Shown here: positions 8,174-13,297 of the stretch, in pieces
Numbering within the stretch: position 1 is the first letter of the stretch
Layout: every line of letters starts with the position of its first letter
Assembly (NCBI GenBank): GCA_900767585.1
Contig: CAAFZP010000142.1
Coordinates: forward strand, 1 to 15,051
Source of the DNA: Lachnospiraceae bacterium
GTDB taxonomy: Bacteria > Bacillota > Clostridia > Lachnospirales > Lachnospiraceae
DNA: 15,051 nt
Direction: 5' to 3'
Translations under genes and position numbers: made by a program
The notes under the pieces: generated by a model
What the model was told of the DNA's origin: nothing
The model's input: the letters and a program-made list of their open reading frames with translations, nothing else
The model's database searches: none

Positions 8174-8809
8174 TCATTTGTGTATTTGTAATCCAAGTGT
8201 CGCTTCGATGCCATGCATCAGCACATCCATCGCCTCTAAAAATGCCTGTTTCATTTCTTCGGTGAAGCCGTCCTTGCAGGTATCGTCGGCGATCATCTCG
8301 CAAATCATCGAGAACTCAGACAACGACAGCATGTAACATGTTTTCTCAGATAGTTGATTCTTCGCAAGTCCACGTACATATAATTCATGATAAAAGCGCG
8401 TTGCGAATTCGTTGCATCGCGAGATATAAACTTCGCGGAAGTTCCGGATATAGGTGCCGGAATCGTTCTTTAACAGCATGTGGAAGAGCTGCATATCGTC
8501 CTCTAACAGCTCGAAAGTCCGGATGGATATGCGGGAATAGAATACCTGCATCAGCTGCTCGTCGGACATCGCCGAAAAGTCAATATCCAGCATGGACTCA
8601 CTCAGTGCCATCAGCTTATTTCCGCTCTCTGCGAATATCTCGCTGAACATCTCTTCCTTGCCTGAAAAATGCTTGTATATCGCACCGGGGGTAATACCTG
8701 CCCGCGCAGCAATCTTTCGCATGGACGCTTCCTGATAGCCACATTCTAAGAAGATCTCTTTGGCACTTTGTAAAATTGTCGCTTTGGTCGCTTTTGTGCT
8801 CTCGCGCAT
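8174..8809 (-). CDS. TetR/AcrR-family transcriptional repressor
   Basis: The protein has 211 residues if started at ATG 8809, which has AAAAGGAG 7 nt upstream; the longer frame from 8833 would begin inside the operator and is rejected. The N-terminal HTH is clear: residues 29-48 read SMRKIAARAGITPGAIYKHF, followed by SGKEEMF. The C-terminal helical domain (about 60-211) should bind a ligand and dimerise. A perfect palindrome overlaps the transcription start of its own promoter, indicating autorepression, and the downstream methyltransferase and hydrolase-like gene are the probable regulated partners. The ligand cannot be deduced. Confidence 0.9.
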   Translation of the reverse strand: MRESTKATKATILQSAKEIFLECGYQEASMRKIAARAGITPGAIYKHFSGKEEMFSEIFAESGNKLMALSESMLDIDFSAMSDEQLMQVFYSRISIRTFELLEDDMQLFHMLLKNDSGTYIRNFREVYISRCNEFATRFYHELYVRGLAKNQLSEKTCYMLSLSEFSMICEMIADDTCKDGFTEEMKQAFLEAMDVLMHGIEATLGLQIHK

Positions 8810-8825
8810 AATTGTACTCCTTTTG

Positions 8826-8840
8826 GTAAACACTGTTTAC
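8826..8840. promoter_or_regulatory. TetR operator palindrome
   Basis: GTAAACACTGTTTAC is a perfect 7+1+7 palindrome that directly abuts the -10 box of the minus-strand promoter and lies 1 bp before the ribosome binding site. Its size and symmetry are typical of TetR-family dimer sites. Bound repressor would block transcription initiation of the regulator operon. Confidence 0.75.
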
Positions 8841-8869
8841 TTTATAGCACAGGAGGCGGGAAAATGCAA
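8841..8869 (-). promoter_or_regulatory. Promoter of the TetR-methyltransferase-hydrolase group
   Basis: On the minus strand, TTGCAT (8869-8864) and TATAAA (8846-8841) are spaced by 17 bp. Transcription would start within the adjoining palindrome. No other good promoter was seen before the methyltransferase, which supports a three-gene transcript. Confidence 0.7.
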
Positions 8870-8910
8870 GAATAGAGTAAAGTTTTAGTTGGTTATTAAA
8901 AAAAATAAAA

Positions 8911-9210
8911 GTGAGAGTATTCACATTCTTTGATACAATGGTTTCGACGAAAAAATCATTCATGCTTTGTGAAGCTCTTAAGACAAGTTATGCTGAGGCG
9001 GCAAAGGTGCTCCCATCAAAACAGGAGATAACCAAAACCACAGTCATGAACAAAGTGCATTCCATAGCGGATGAAATACCGGACAAAATATATGATAAAC
9101 CGAGAACGGTACCATATCTCCACATCGAGGCTGAGGGACGTTATGAACTTGTCAATAAATATTATTTCAGCGGTCTTTATCCGGGTACGAAAGGCAATAA
9201 ACAGCTATGA
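8911..9210 (+). pseudogene. ISLre2/UPF0236-type transposase remnant, internally deleted
   Basis: The 99-residue frame contains STKKSF, then SYAEAAKVLPSKQEITKTTV and MNKVHSIADEIP, then VPYLHIEAE, in the order I recall for the ISLre2 (UPF0236) transposase family. Immediately after HIEAE the sequence jumps to RYELVNKYYFSGLYPGTKGN, which in complete proteins lies further along, after the 'DEDHV' metal-site region. This points to an internal deletion that removed catalytic residues. The frame ends at 9210, far short of the full length of over 400 residues. There is no ribosome binding site before the GTG. No terminal repeats or target duplication were recognised. Inactive; it marks an old insertion between the TetR operon and metY. 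Confidence 0.6.
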
Positions 9211-9237
9211 TGAACTCGGTTAAAAAACCGGAAAAGA

Positions 9238-9303
9238 TTGGAAATAAATCAAATCAATGTATTCATGGAACAGTTATTTGAGGAGTATCTTACTTATTTC
9301 CAA
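9238..9303. repeat. Distant 10-bp inverted repeat in the remnant's flank
   Basis: TTGGAAATAA (9238-9247) and TTATTTCCAA (9294-9303) are perfect inverted copies separated by 46 bp. They lie between the transposase remnant and the metY promoter. They could be debris of the insertion or chance in AT-rich DNA; no function is claimed. Confidence 0.3.
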
Positions 9304-9330
9304 CCAACAACAACTTTACACTATCTATAT

Positions 9331-9359
9331 TTGTTTGAGCCGTGCATATGTGATATAAT
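9331..9359 (+). promoter_or_regulatory. Promoter of metY
   Basis: TTGTTT (9331-9336) and TATAAT (9354-9359) are 17 bp apart, and a TG one base before the -10 makes it an extended -10 promoter. The resulting leader is about 30 nt, too short for an S-box or T-box riboswitch, so any control by methionine or cysteine would act on initiation. Confidence 0.75.
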
Positions 9360-9395
9360 TTAACATACTTTAAATATATAAAATTGGAGGAAAAT

Positions 9396-10679
9396 ATGGA
9401 TAATTATTCTATTAACACAAAATGTGTTCAGGCGGGCTACACCCCTGGCAATGGTGAACCAAGACAGATTCCAATCATTCAGTCAACAACATTTAAGTAT
9501 GACACAAGTGAGGATATGGGAAAACTTTTTGATCTGGAGGCAAGTGGATATTTCTATTCCAGACTGCAGAATCCAACAAATGATTATGTGGCAGCCAAGA
9601 TTGCCGCACTTGAGGGCGGAAGCGCAGCCATGCTTACTTCATCCGGACAGGCAGCCAATTTCTTTGCATTATTCAATATATGCGAGTCGGGAAGCCATAT
9701 CGTTGCGTCCTCTTCTATATATGGAGGTACATTTAATCTGATTGATGTTACGTTGAAGAAGATGGGAATTGAAGCAACCTTTGTTGATCCGGACTGCACG
9801 GAGGAAGAATTGAATGCAGCATTTAAGGACAACACAAGAGCCGTGTTTGGAGAGACGATTGCCAATCCTGCACTGACGGTATTGGATATTGAGAAGTTCG
9901 CAAATGCGGCACATGCACATGGCGTACCACTGATTGTCGATAATACATTTCCAACCCCGGTTAACTGCAGACCGATAGAGTGGGGTGCAGATATTGTCAC
10001 ACATTCCACGACGAAATATATGGATGGACATGGTGCATCACTTGGTGGAGCCATTGTAGACAGTGGAAAGTTTGACTGGATGGCACATGCAGACAAGTTC
10101 CCGGGATTGTGTACACCGGATGCGTCATATCATGGAATTACATATGCCGAGAAATTCGGTAAGGAAGGTGCCTTTATCACAAAATGTACTTCACAGCTTA
10201 TGAGAGATTTAGGTTGTATGCAGGCACCACAGAATGCATTTATCTTAAATCTTGGACTGGAATCTCTTCATGTGCGTATGCCGAGACATGTGGAGAACGG
10301 ACAGGCGGTTGCGGAATTTCTTGAGAAGCAGGATAAGGTTGAATTCGTTAATTATCCGGGACTTCCTTCGAATAAGTATTATGAGATTGCCGAGAAATAT
10401 ATGCCGAACGGCGGATGCGGTGTTGTTTCTTTTGAGTTAAAGGGTGGAAGAGAAGCTGCGGAGAAGTTCATGAAGAACTTAAAGCTTGCTGCCATTGAAA
10501 CGCATGTGGCAGATGCAAGAACATGCTGCCTGAACCCGGCGACATCCACACATAGACAGATGAATGACGAACAGCTCAAAGCAGCAGGAATTCCTGCAGG
10601 ACTTATCCGTATTTCATGTGGACTTGAAGATAAGAAAGACCTGATCGCTGATATTGCACAGGCGTTGCAGGCTATTTAA
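9396..10679 (+). CDS. metY: O-acetylhomoserine sulfhydrylase (PLP-dependent, Cys/Met metabolism family)
   Basis: The enzyme would make homocysteine from O-acetylhomoserine and sulfide, the direct sulfhydrylation route to methionine. The 427-residue length is typical. Visible landmarks are SRLQNPTN (phosphate and substrate region), the SSGQAANFFAL segment, DNTFPTPVNCRPIEWGAD, and THSTTKYMDGHG with Lys207 as the Schiff-base lysine. The insertion with TPDASYHG, then QLMRDLG and GLESLHVRM, favours O-acetylhomoserine sulfhydrylase over cystathionine synthase or lyase. The start is ATG 9396 with GGAGG 5 nt upstream; a TTG 12 nt earlier overlaps that site. Methionine gamma-lyase-like activity is a less likely alternative. 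A small conserved gene follows 30 bp later. Confidence 0.92.
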   Translation: MDNYSINTKCVQAGYTPGNGEPRQIPIIQSTTFKYDTSEDMGKLFDLEASGYFYSRLQNPTNDYVAAKIAALEGGSAAMLTSSGQAANFFALFNICESGSHIVASSSIYGGTFNLIDVTLKKMGIEATFVDPDCTEEELNAAFKDNTRAVFGETIANPALTVLDIEKFANAAHAHGVPLIVDNTFPTPVNCRPIEWGADIVTHSTTKYMDGHGASLGGAIVDSGKFDWMAHADKFPGLCTPDASYHGITYAEKFGKEGAFITKCTSQLMRDLGCMQAPQNAFILNLGLESLHVRMPRHVENGQAVAEFLEKQDKVEFVNYPGLPSNKYYEIAEKYMPNGGCGVVSFELKGGREAAEKFMKNLKLAAIETHVADARTCCLNPATSTHRQMNDEQLKAAGIPAGLIRISCGLEDKKDLIADIAQALQAI

Positions 10680-10709
10680 CATTAAGCAGAATATAGAAAG
10701 GCCACGAAA

Positions 10710-10946
10710 ATGAAAAGTACACTGATAAAAGATACAACAAAATCGGAACGAATCCAGATCGTAAAGCAATGGGAAGAGGTTGAGGGCTGTGAAAGCAGCG
10801 GAATCGATCTGATGAATTATTTCAAGGATTATATAGATGGTGTTATGGAAATCTCCGAGGTAAATGCGGCATACAATGCCAAATATCTGTCGGATATACC
10901 GGACGACGAAGGACCACGAGGCTGTGGATACGGTGTGCAGAGGTAA
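10710..10946 (+). CDS. Small conserved protein of unknown function (78 residues)
   Basis: The 78-residue product starts at an ATG preceded by GAAAGG, 30 bp after metY with no terminator, so it is probably co-transcribed. The pattern STLIKDTT..ERI.IVKQW...E.CESSGIDL..YF.DYIDG..EI.E.NAAY is one I recognise from small Firmicutes proteins that databases often mislabel as PurH-related; it has none of the PurH enzyme domains and is far too short. The C-terminal end is Gly/Cys-containing (GPRGCGYGVQR). It is soluble and acidic, with no membrane segment. Function unknown. Confidence 0.75.
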   Translation: MKSTLIKDTTKSERIQIVKQWEEVEGCESSGIDLMNYFKDYIDGVMEISEVNAAYNAKYLSDIPDDEGPRGCGYGVQR

Positions 10947-10954
10947 GTGCGGCT

Positions 10955-11116
10955 ATGAATAATACAAAAATGTACAGCCCCAAATGAGTGAAGCTGCCGG
11001 AATCTTTCAGGGAATCATGGAATTGGGTTTATACTACAGGTACAATGACGTTTGCCAGTCTGATTGCTATAATAATATTAGATGTTTTAATTACAGGTGG
11101 TATGGTAGAGGGATAG
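10955..11116 (+). pseudogene. Small membrane-protein ORF interrupted by in-frame TGA
   Basis: From ATG 10955 the frame reads MNNTKMYSPK, then TGA at 10985, then continues open for 42 codons from GTG 10988 to TAG 11114. The second part contains a convincing membrane helix, FASLIAIIILDVLITGG (about codons 33-49 of the whole frame), preceded by ESWNWVYTTGTM. Such amino-acid use is unlike a random frame. Either a nonsense mutation has split a small single-helix protein, or translation begins at GTG 10988, although no ribosome binding site is seen there. It lies 8 bp after the small conserved gene and just ahead of the second phosphoesterase. Confidence 0.45.
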
Positions 11117-11166
11117 AAGGAGCGATTAGTCATGCAGATAAAAACCGGGAGGAGGTGCAAAGCCGA

Positions 11167-11715
11167 ATGATTTTATATACAAGTGATCTGCATTTTGGAC
11201 ATAAGAATGTAATCGGGTTTGACCACAGACCGTTTGCAGATGTTGATGAAATGGATCATGTGCTGATAGAGCTTTGGAATGGACGGGTTCAGCCGGATGA
11301 TACGGTTTATATTCTGGGAGATATCTGCTACCGTAGTGAGCGTGCTCCCGAATGGTATTTGCGGCAGCTTAAGGGACATAAGATATTGATTCTTGGAAAT
11401 CATGATGGCCCTATTCTAAATAATCCGAAGGCACTTCATTATCTCGAAGGTGTGGAGAAGATGATGCATGTGCAGGATGAAGACAGACATATATGCCTCT
11501 GCCATTTTCCGATTGCGGAGTGGAATGGATATTTTAAGGGAGCATGGCATATTTATGGTCACATACATAATCGGAAGGATGAGGCGTATGAATTTATGAA
11601 GACCAAAGCGCGTGCGCTCAATGCAGGATGTATGATTAACCATTATACACCGGCATCGTTCAACGAACTTGAAAGGAATAATGCAAGCTTTCAAGCGAAG
11701 GACGACGAAAAATAA
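11167..11715 (+). CDS. Calcineurin-like metallophosphoesterase (copy 2)
   Basis: This 182-residue cytosolic protein has the metal-binding set SDLHFGH (Asp7, His9), GDI (Asp52), GNHD (77-80), His113 in CHFP and GHIH (131-134). It is alignable with the gene at 5978 along most of its length (LWNGRV/QWNSRV, YILGD/VILGD, KILILGNHD/KYLILGNHD), so the two are paralogues. The start is ATG 11167 with GGAGG at 11151-11155; the longer frame from 10984 is rejected because its first 61 residues overlap another coding-looking frame and DLH normally lies near the N-terminus. Substrate unknown. A terminator follows. Confidence 0.88.
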   Translation: MILYTSDLHFGHKNVIGFDHRPFADVDEMDHVLIELWNGRVQPDDTVYILGDICYRSERAPEWYLRQLKGHKILILGNHDGPILNNPKALHYLEGVEKMMHVQDEDRHICLCHFPIAEWNGYFKGAWHIYGHIHNRKDEAYEFMKTKARALNAGCMINHYTPASFNELERNNASFQAKDDEK

Positions 11716-11733
11716 ATTCTTGGATGCAGGATG

Positions 11734-11764
11734 GCAGCTTCACTTAGATGTGGAGCTGCTTTTT
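11734..11764 (+). terminator. Intrinsic terminator after the second phosphoesterase
   Basis: GCAGCTTCAC (11734-11743) pairs with GTGGAGCTGC (11750-11759) with one G-T wobble around a 6-nt loop, followed by TTTTT. It ends the transcript that begins at the metY promoter. Confidence 0.85.
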
Positions 11765-11778
11765 ATACTACGAGTATA

Positions 11779-11807
11779 ATGACAAACAAAATACAGTGTG
11801 CTATACT
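11779..11807 (+). promoter_or_regulatory. Promoter of a small isolated transcription unit
   Basis: ATGACA (11779-11784) and TATACT (11802-11807) are spaced by 17 bp, and TG one base before the -10 makes an extended -10. It lies just after the preceding terminator and about 290 bp before another terminator. Confidence 0.55.
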
Positions 11808-11859
11808 GCCGATAGTAAAAATAGATGTCCCAAGGTGGGATAGCGGAAAGGAAAAAAGG

Positions 11860-12018
11860 ATGTTCACAGTAGTACAGTTTAACAATTTTAATCTGAAAAT
11901 GAATAATATATGTCAGGAGTCGCAGAAGCATATTAGTATGCGTGGCTCTCGTTTGGTGTATTCAGATAAGAATAAGCAGGAACGGAATACTGTGGAGATG
12001 GATGCAGGACTGTCGTAG
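11860..12018 (+). CDS. Possible 52-residue small protein (or part of a small RNA)
   Basis: An ATG with AAAGGA 8 nt upstream opens a 52-codon frame, lying between its own promoter (11779-11807) and a strong terminator (12055-12096). The product starts MFTVVQFNNFNLKMNNI and is polar, with no signal peptide or membrane helix and no recognised family. The unit may instead be an untranslated RNA of roughly 280 nt. Amino-acid composition alone does not settle this. Confidence 0.35.
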   Translation: MFTVVQFNNFNLKMNNICQESQKHISMRGSRLVYSDKNKQERNTVEMDAGLS

Positions 12019-12054
12019 CAGACAGAGACAGACAACCGGATACATAGATGTTTG

Positions 12055-12096
12055 AACCGCTTATCTTGTGTGGATGCACAGGATGAGCGGTTTTTT
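12055..12096 (+). terminator. Strong intrinsic terminator of the small unit
   Basis: A 16-bp stem forms between 12055-12070 (AACCGCTTATCTTGTG) and 12077-12092 (CACAGGATGAGCGGTT) with two G-T wobbles and a 6-nt loop. The right arm runs into TTTTTT (12091-12096). Confidence 0.9.
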
Positions 12097-12120
12097 CGTG
12101 CAGTTAATGTTATGCAGGTA

Positions 12121-12137
12121 TTGAACTGCGAGTTCAA
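12121..12137. promoter_or_regulatory. Palindrome, possible operator
   Basis: TTGAACTGCGAGTTCAA is a perfect 7+3+7 palindrome. A TATACT that could be a -10 lies at 12160-12165, although no matching -35 was found. The site is about 240 bp before the XRE-type gene and may be bound by that protein or another regulator. Confidence 0.4.
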
Positions 12138-12194
12138 TGAATTAGCAGAAAATTTGCGGTATACTGAAAATAGTATATCAAAATAAAAATTAGA

Positions 12195-12341
12195 GTGGCA
12201 ATACATATCAGAGGAGGAAGAATAGGGGAAATCTTATATGAGGGAAAGGCAGAGACACTGGAGGTTTTGCAGGAGGCAAGAATTGTACCGGGGAGCGGAA
12301 AACCGCAGGGCGAAGTGGCACAGATCGCGGTTTATACATAG
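12195..12341 (+). CDS. Short coding-like ORF or gene fragment (48 codons)
   Basis: A frame from GTG 12195 to TAG 12339 reads VAIHIRGGRIGEILYEGKAE and later EARIVPGSGKPQGEVAQIAV. Its residue mix looks protein-like, whereas the overlapping frame from ATG 12238 is Arg/Trp/His-rich and unlikely. There is no ribosome binding site before the GTG, so it may be the tail of a decayed gene. No family was recognised. Confidence 0.3.
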   Translation: MAIHIRGGRIGEILYEGKAETLEVLQEARIVPGSGKPQGEVAQIAVYT

Positions 12342-12375
12342 TATCTCTGGGGGATAAAAGGAGGAAATTACAGTT

Positions 12376-12624
12376 ATGATACCAACGATAGATATGATAG
12401 AGACAGGAAGAAATATTATACGACTGCGGGAAGAAGCAGGGATGACTGTGCGTGATCTGCAGGAAATCTTCGGTTTTGCAACACCGCAGGCAATCTATAA
12501 ATGGCAGCATGGAACGGCGATGCCGTCCATTGACAACCTGGTTGTACTGGGGGCTGTGTTTGGCGTGCCGGTGGATGATATTCTCATGTTGCAGGTACAT
12601 ACGCAAACGAAGATCAGCGCATAA
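12376..12624 (+). CDS. XRE/Cro-type helix-turn-helix protein
   Basis: The 82-residue protein is almost entirely one HTH domain: TGRNIIRLREEAGMTVRDLQ, then EIFGFATPQAIYKWQHGTAM with PSIDNLVVLGAVFGVPVDDI after it. This is the lambda-repressor-like five-helix fold with the recognition helix at about residues 39-48. AAAAGGAGG lies 11 nt before the ATG. A very strong terminator follows, so it is monocistronic. It could regulate itself or neighbouring genes. No toxin partner is adjacent, so an antitoxin role is not supported. Confidence 0.85.
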   Translation: MIPTIDMIETGRNIIRLREEAGMTVRDLQEIFGFATPQAIYKWQHGTAMPSIDNLVVLGAVFGVPVDDILMLQVHTQTKISA

Positions 12625-12639
12625 TACTGTTTCAGATAG

Positions 12640-12683
12640 AAAAAGGTCTGGATGCTCATGGAAATGAGCGTCCAGACCTTTTT
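12640..12683. terminator. Long-stem terminator after the XRE gene
   Basis: The arms 12640-12659 and 12664-12683 pair over 20 bp with one G-T wobble and a GGAA tetraloop. The left arm starts with A5 and the right arm ends with T5, so it can work on both strands. Confidence 0.92.
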
Positions 12684-12689
12684 GAACGA

Positions 12690-12719
12690 TTGTCATATGT
12701 GTGTAGTTTGGTGTAAAAT
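12690..12719 (+). promoter_or_regulatory. Promoter of the YunG-like gene
   Basis: TTGTCA (12690-12695) and TAAAAT (12714-12719) are spaced by 18 bp, starting right after the terminator. The leader to ATG 12751 would be about 25 nt. Confidence 0.55.
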
Positions 12720-12750
12720 ATAAAAAAATTATGATATGGAGAATTACAAC

Positions 12751-13209
12751 ATGGCATATCAATTCTGGGGCTGGCAGACAGCCAAAGTCCCTGCAATAAC
12801 AGAGGAATATAAAGGAATCAAGACACCGCTTGATCTGTATGATGTGTTGTCGGAGATCTGGTGTGCGAAGACATGTGCACCGCGGCTGCGTGACAGGTGG
12901 ACAAAGGAGAACCGGACATTGGGGCAGTGCTCGATTACAGCATTTCTGGCACAGGATATCTTCGGTGGAACGGTGTACGGAATCCTGCGACCGGGTGGGA
13001 ATTACCATTGCTACAATGTGGTTGGCGGCTGTCGGTTTGATCTGACAAGCGAGCAGTTTGGCGATGAGGTGCTTGATTATGAGGACAATCCGGAGCAGCT
13101 TCGGGAAGTGCATTTTGCAAAAGAGGAAAAACGATTGCGCTATGAATATTTGAGATCAGAGCTGAAACGTCTGACGACGGAGGTTGATTTGAGTTCATCT
13201 AAAATTTAA
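12751..13209 (+). CDS. YunG-like protein with possible Cys-His-Asp catalytic set
   Basis: The start is ATG 12751, with GGAG at 12738-12741; ATG 12736 lacks a ribosome binding site. The 152-residue product carries TLGQCSITAFLAQDIFGG (Cys60), NYHCYNVV (His86) and RFDLTSEQF (Asp97). The order Cys-His-Asp with this spacing resembles small transglutaminase- or NlpC-like hydrolase folds, and the conserved blocks match what I recall of the YunG family, whose function is not established. There is no signal peptide, so it is cytosolic. It has its own promoter and precedes the type I restriction genes by 88 bp; a link to them is not shown. Confidence 0.6.
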   Translation: MAYQFWGWQTAKVPAITEEYKGIKTPLDLYDVLSEIWCAKTCAPRLRDRWTKENRTLGQCSITAFLAQDIFGGTVYGILRPGGNYHCYNVVGGCRFDLTSEQFGDEVLDYEDNPEQLREVHFAKEEKRLRYEYLRSELKRLTTEVDLSSSKI

Positions 13210-13297
13210 ATTTTCTCATTTGTACAATTATGATAAAATCAAGCGTAAGTGAGCAACAACAGAAAAATGAAAGAAGAACCGAGAAGGAGGATAAAAA

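Noticed and set aside
8810..8833. N-terminal extension of the TetR protein from 8833
   Set aside because: It would start within the operator palindrome and include the ribosome binding site of ATG 8809 as coding sequence.
9238..9303. Inverted repeat as true insertion-sequence ends
   Set aside because: The arms are only 10 bp, AT-rich and 46 bp apart on one side of the remnant, so they cannot be the two ends of the element.
9360..9395. S-box or T-box riboswitch before metY
   Set aside because: The predicted leader is only about 30 nt and contains no hairpins or T-box core sequence.
9584..10096. A 170-codon minus-strand frame inside metY
   Set aside because: It is antisense to the conserved metY core, with no start signal or known family; it reflects codon bias of the real gene.
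10984..11166. N-terminal extension of the second phosphoesterase from ATG 10984
   Set aside because: The extension has no ribosome binding site, overlaps another coding-like frame with a membrane helix, and would move the DLH motif far from the N-terminus; ATG 11167 has GGAGG upstream.
12376..12624. XRE protein as antitoxin of a toxin-antitoxin pair
   Set aside because: A 20-bp-stem terminator separates it from the next gene, which is not a HigB/RelE/HipA-type toxin, and the upstream fragment has no toxin features.
12208..13113. A 301-codon open frame on the minus strand
   Set aside because: It runs antisense through the XRE gene, a strong terminator and the YunG-like gene, is rich in Cys/His/Pro/Leu as antisense shadows are, and has no ribosome binding site or recognisable domain.
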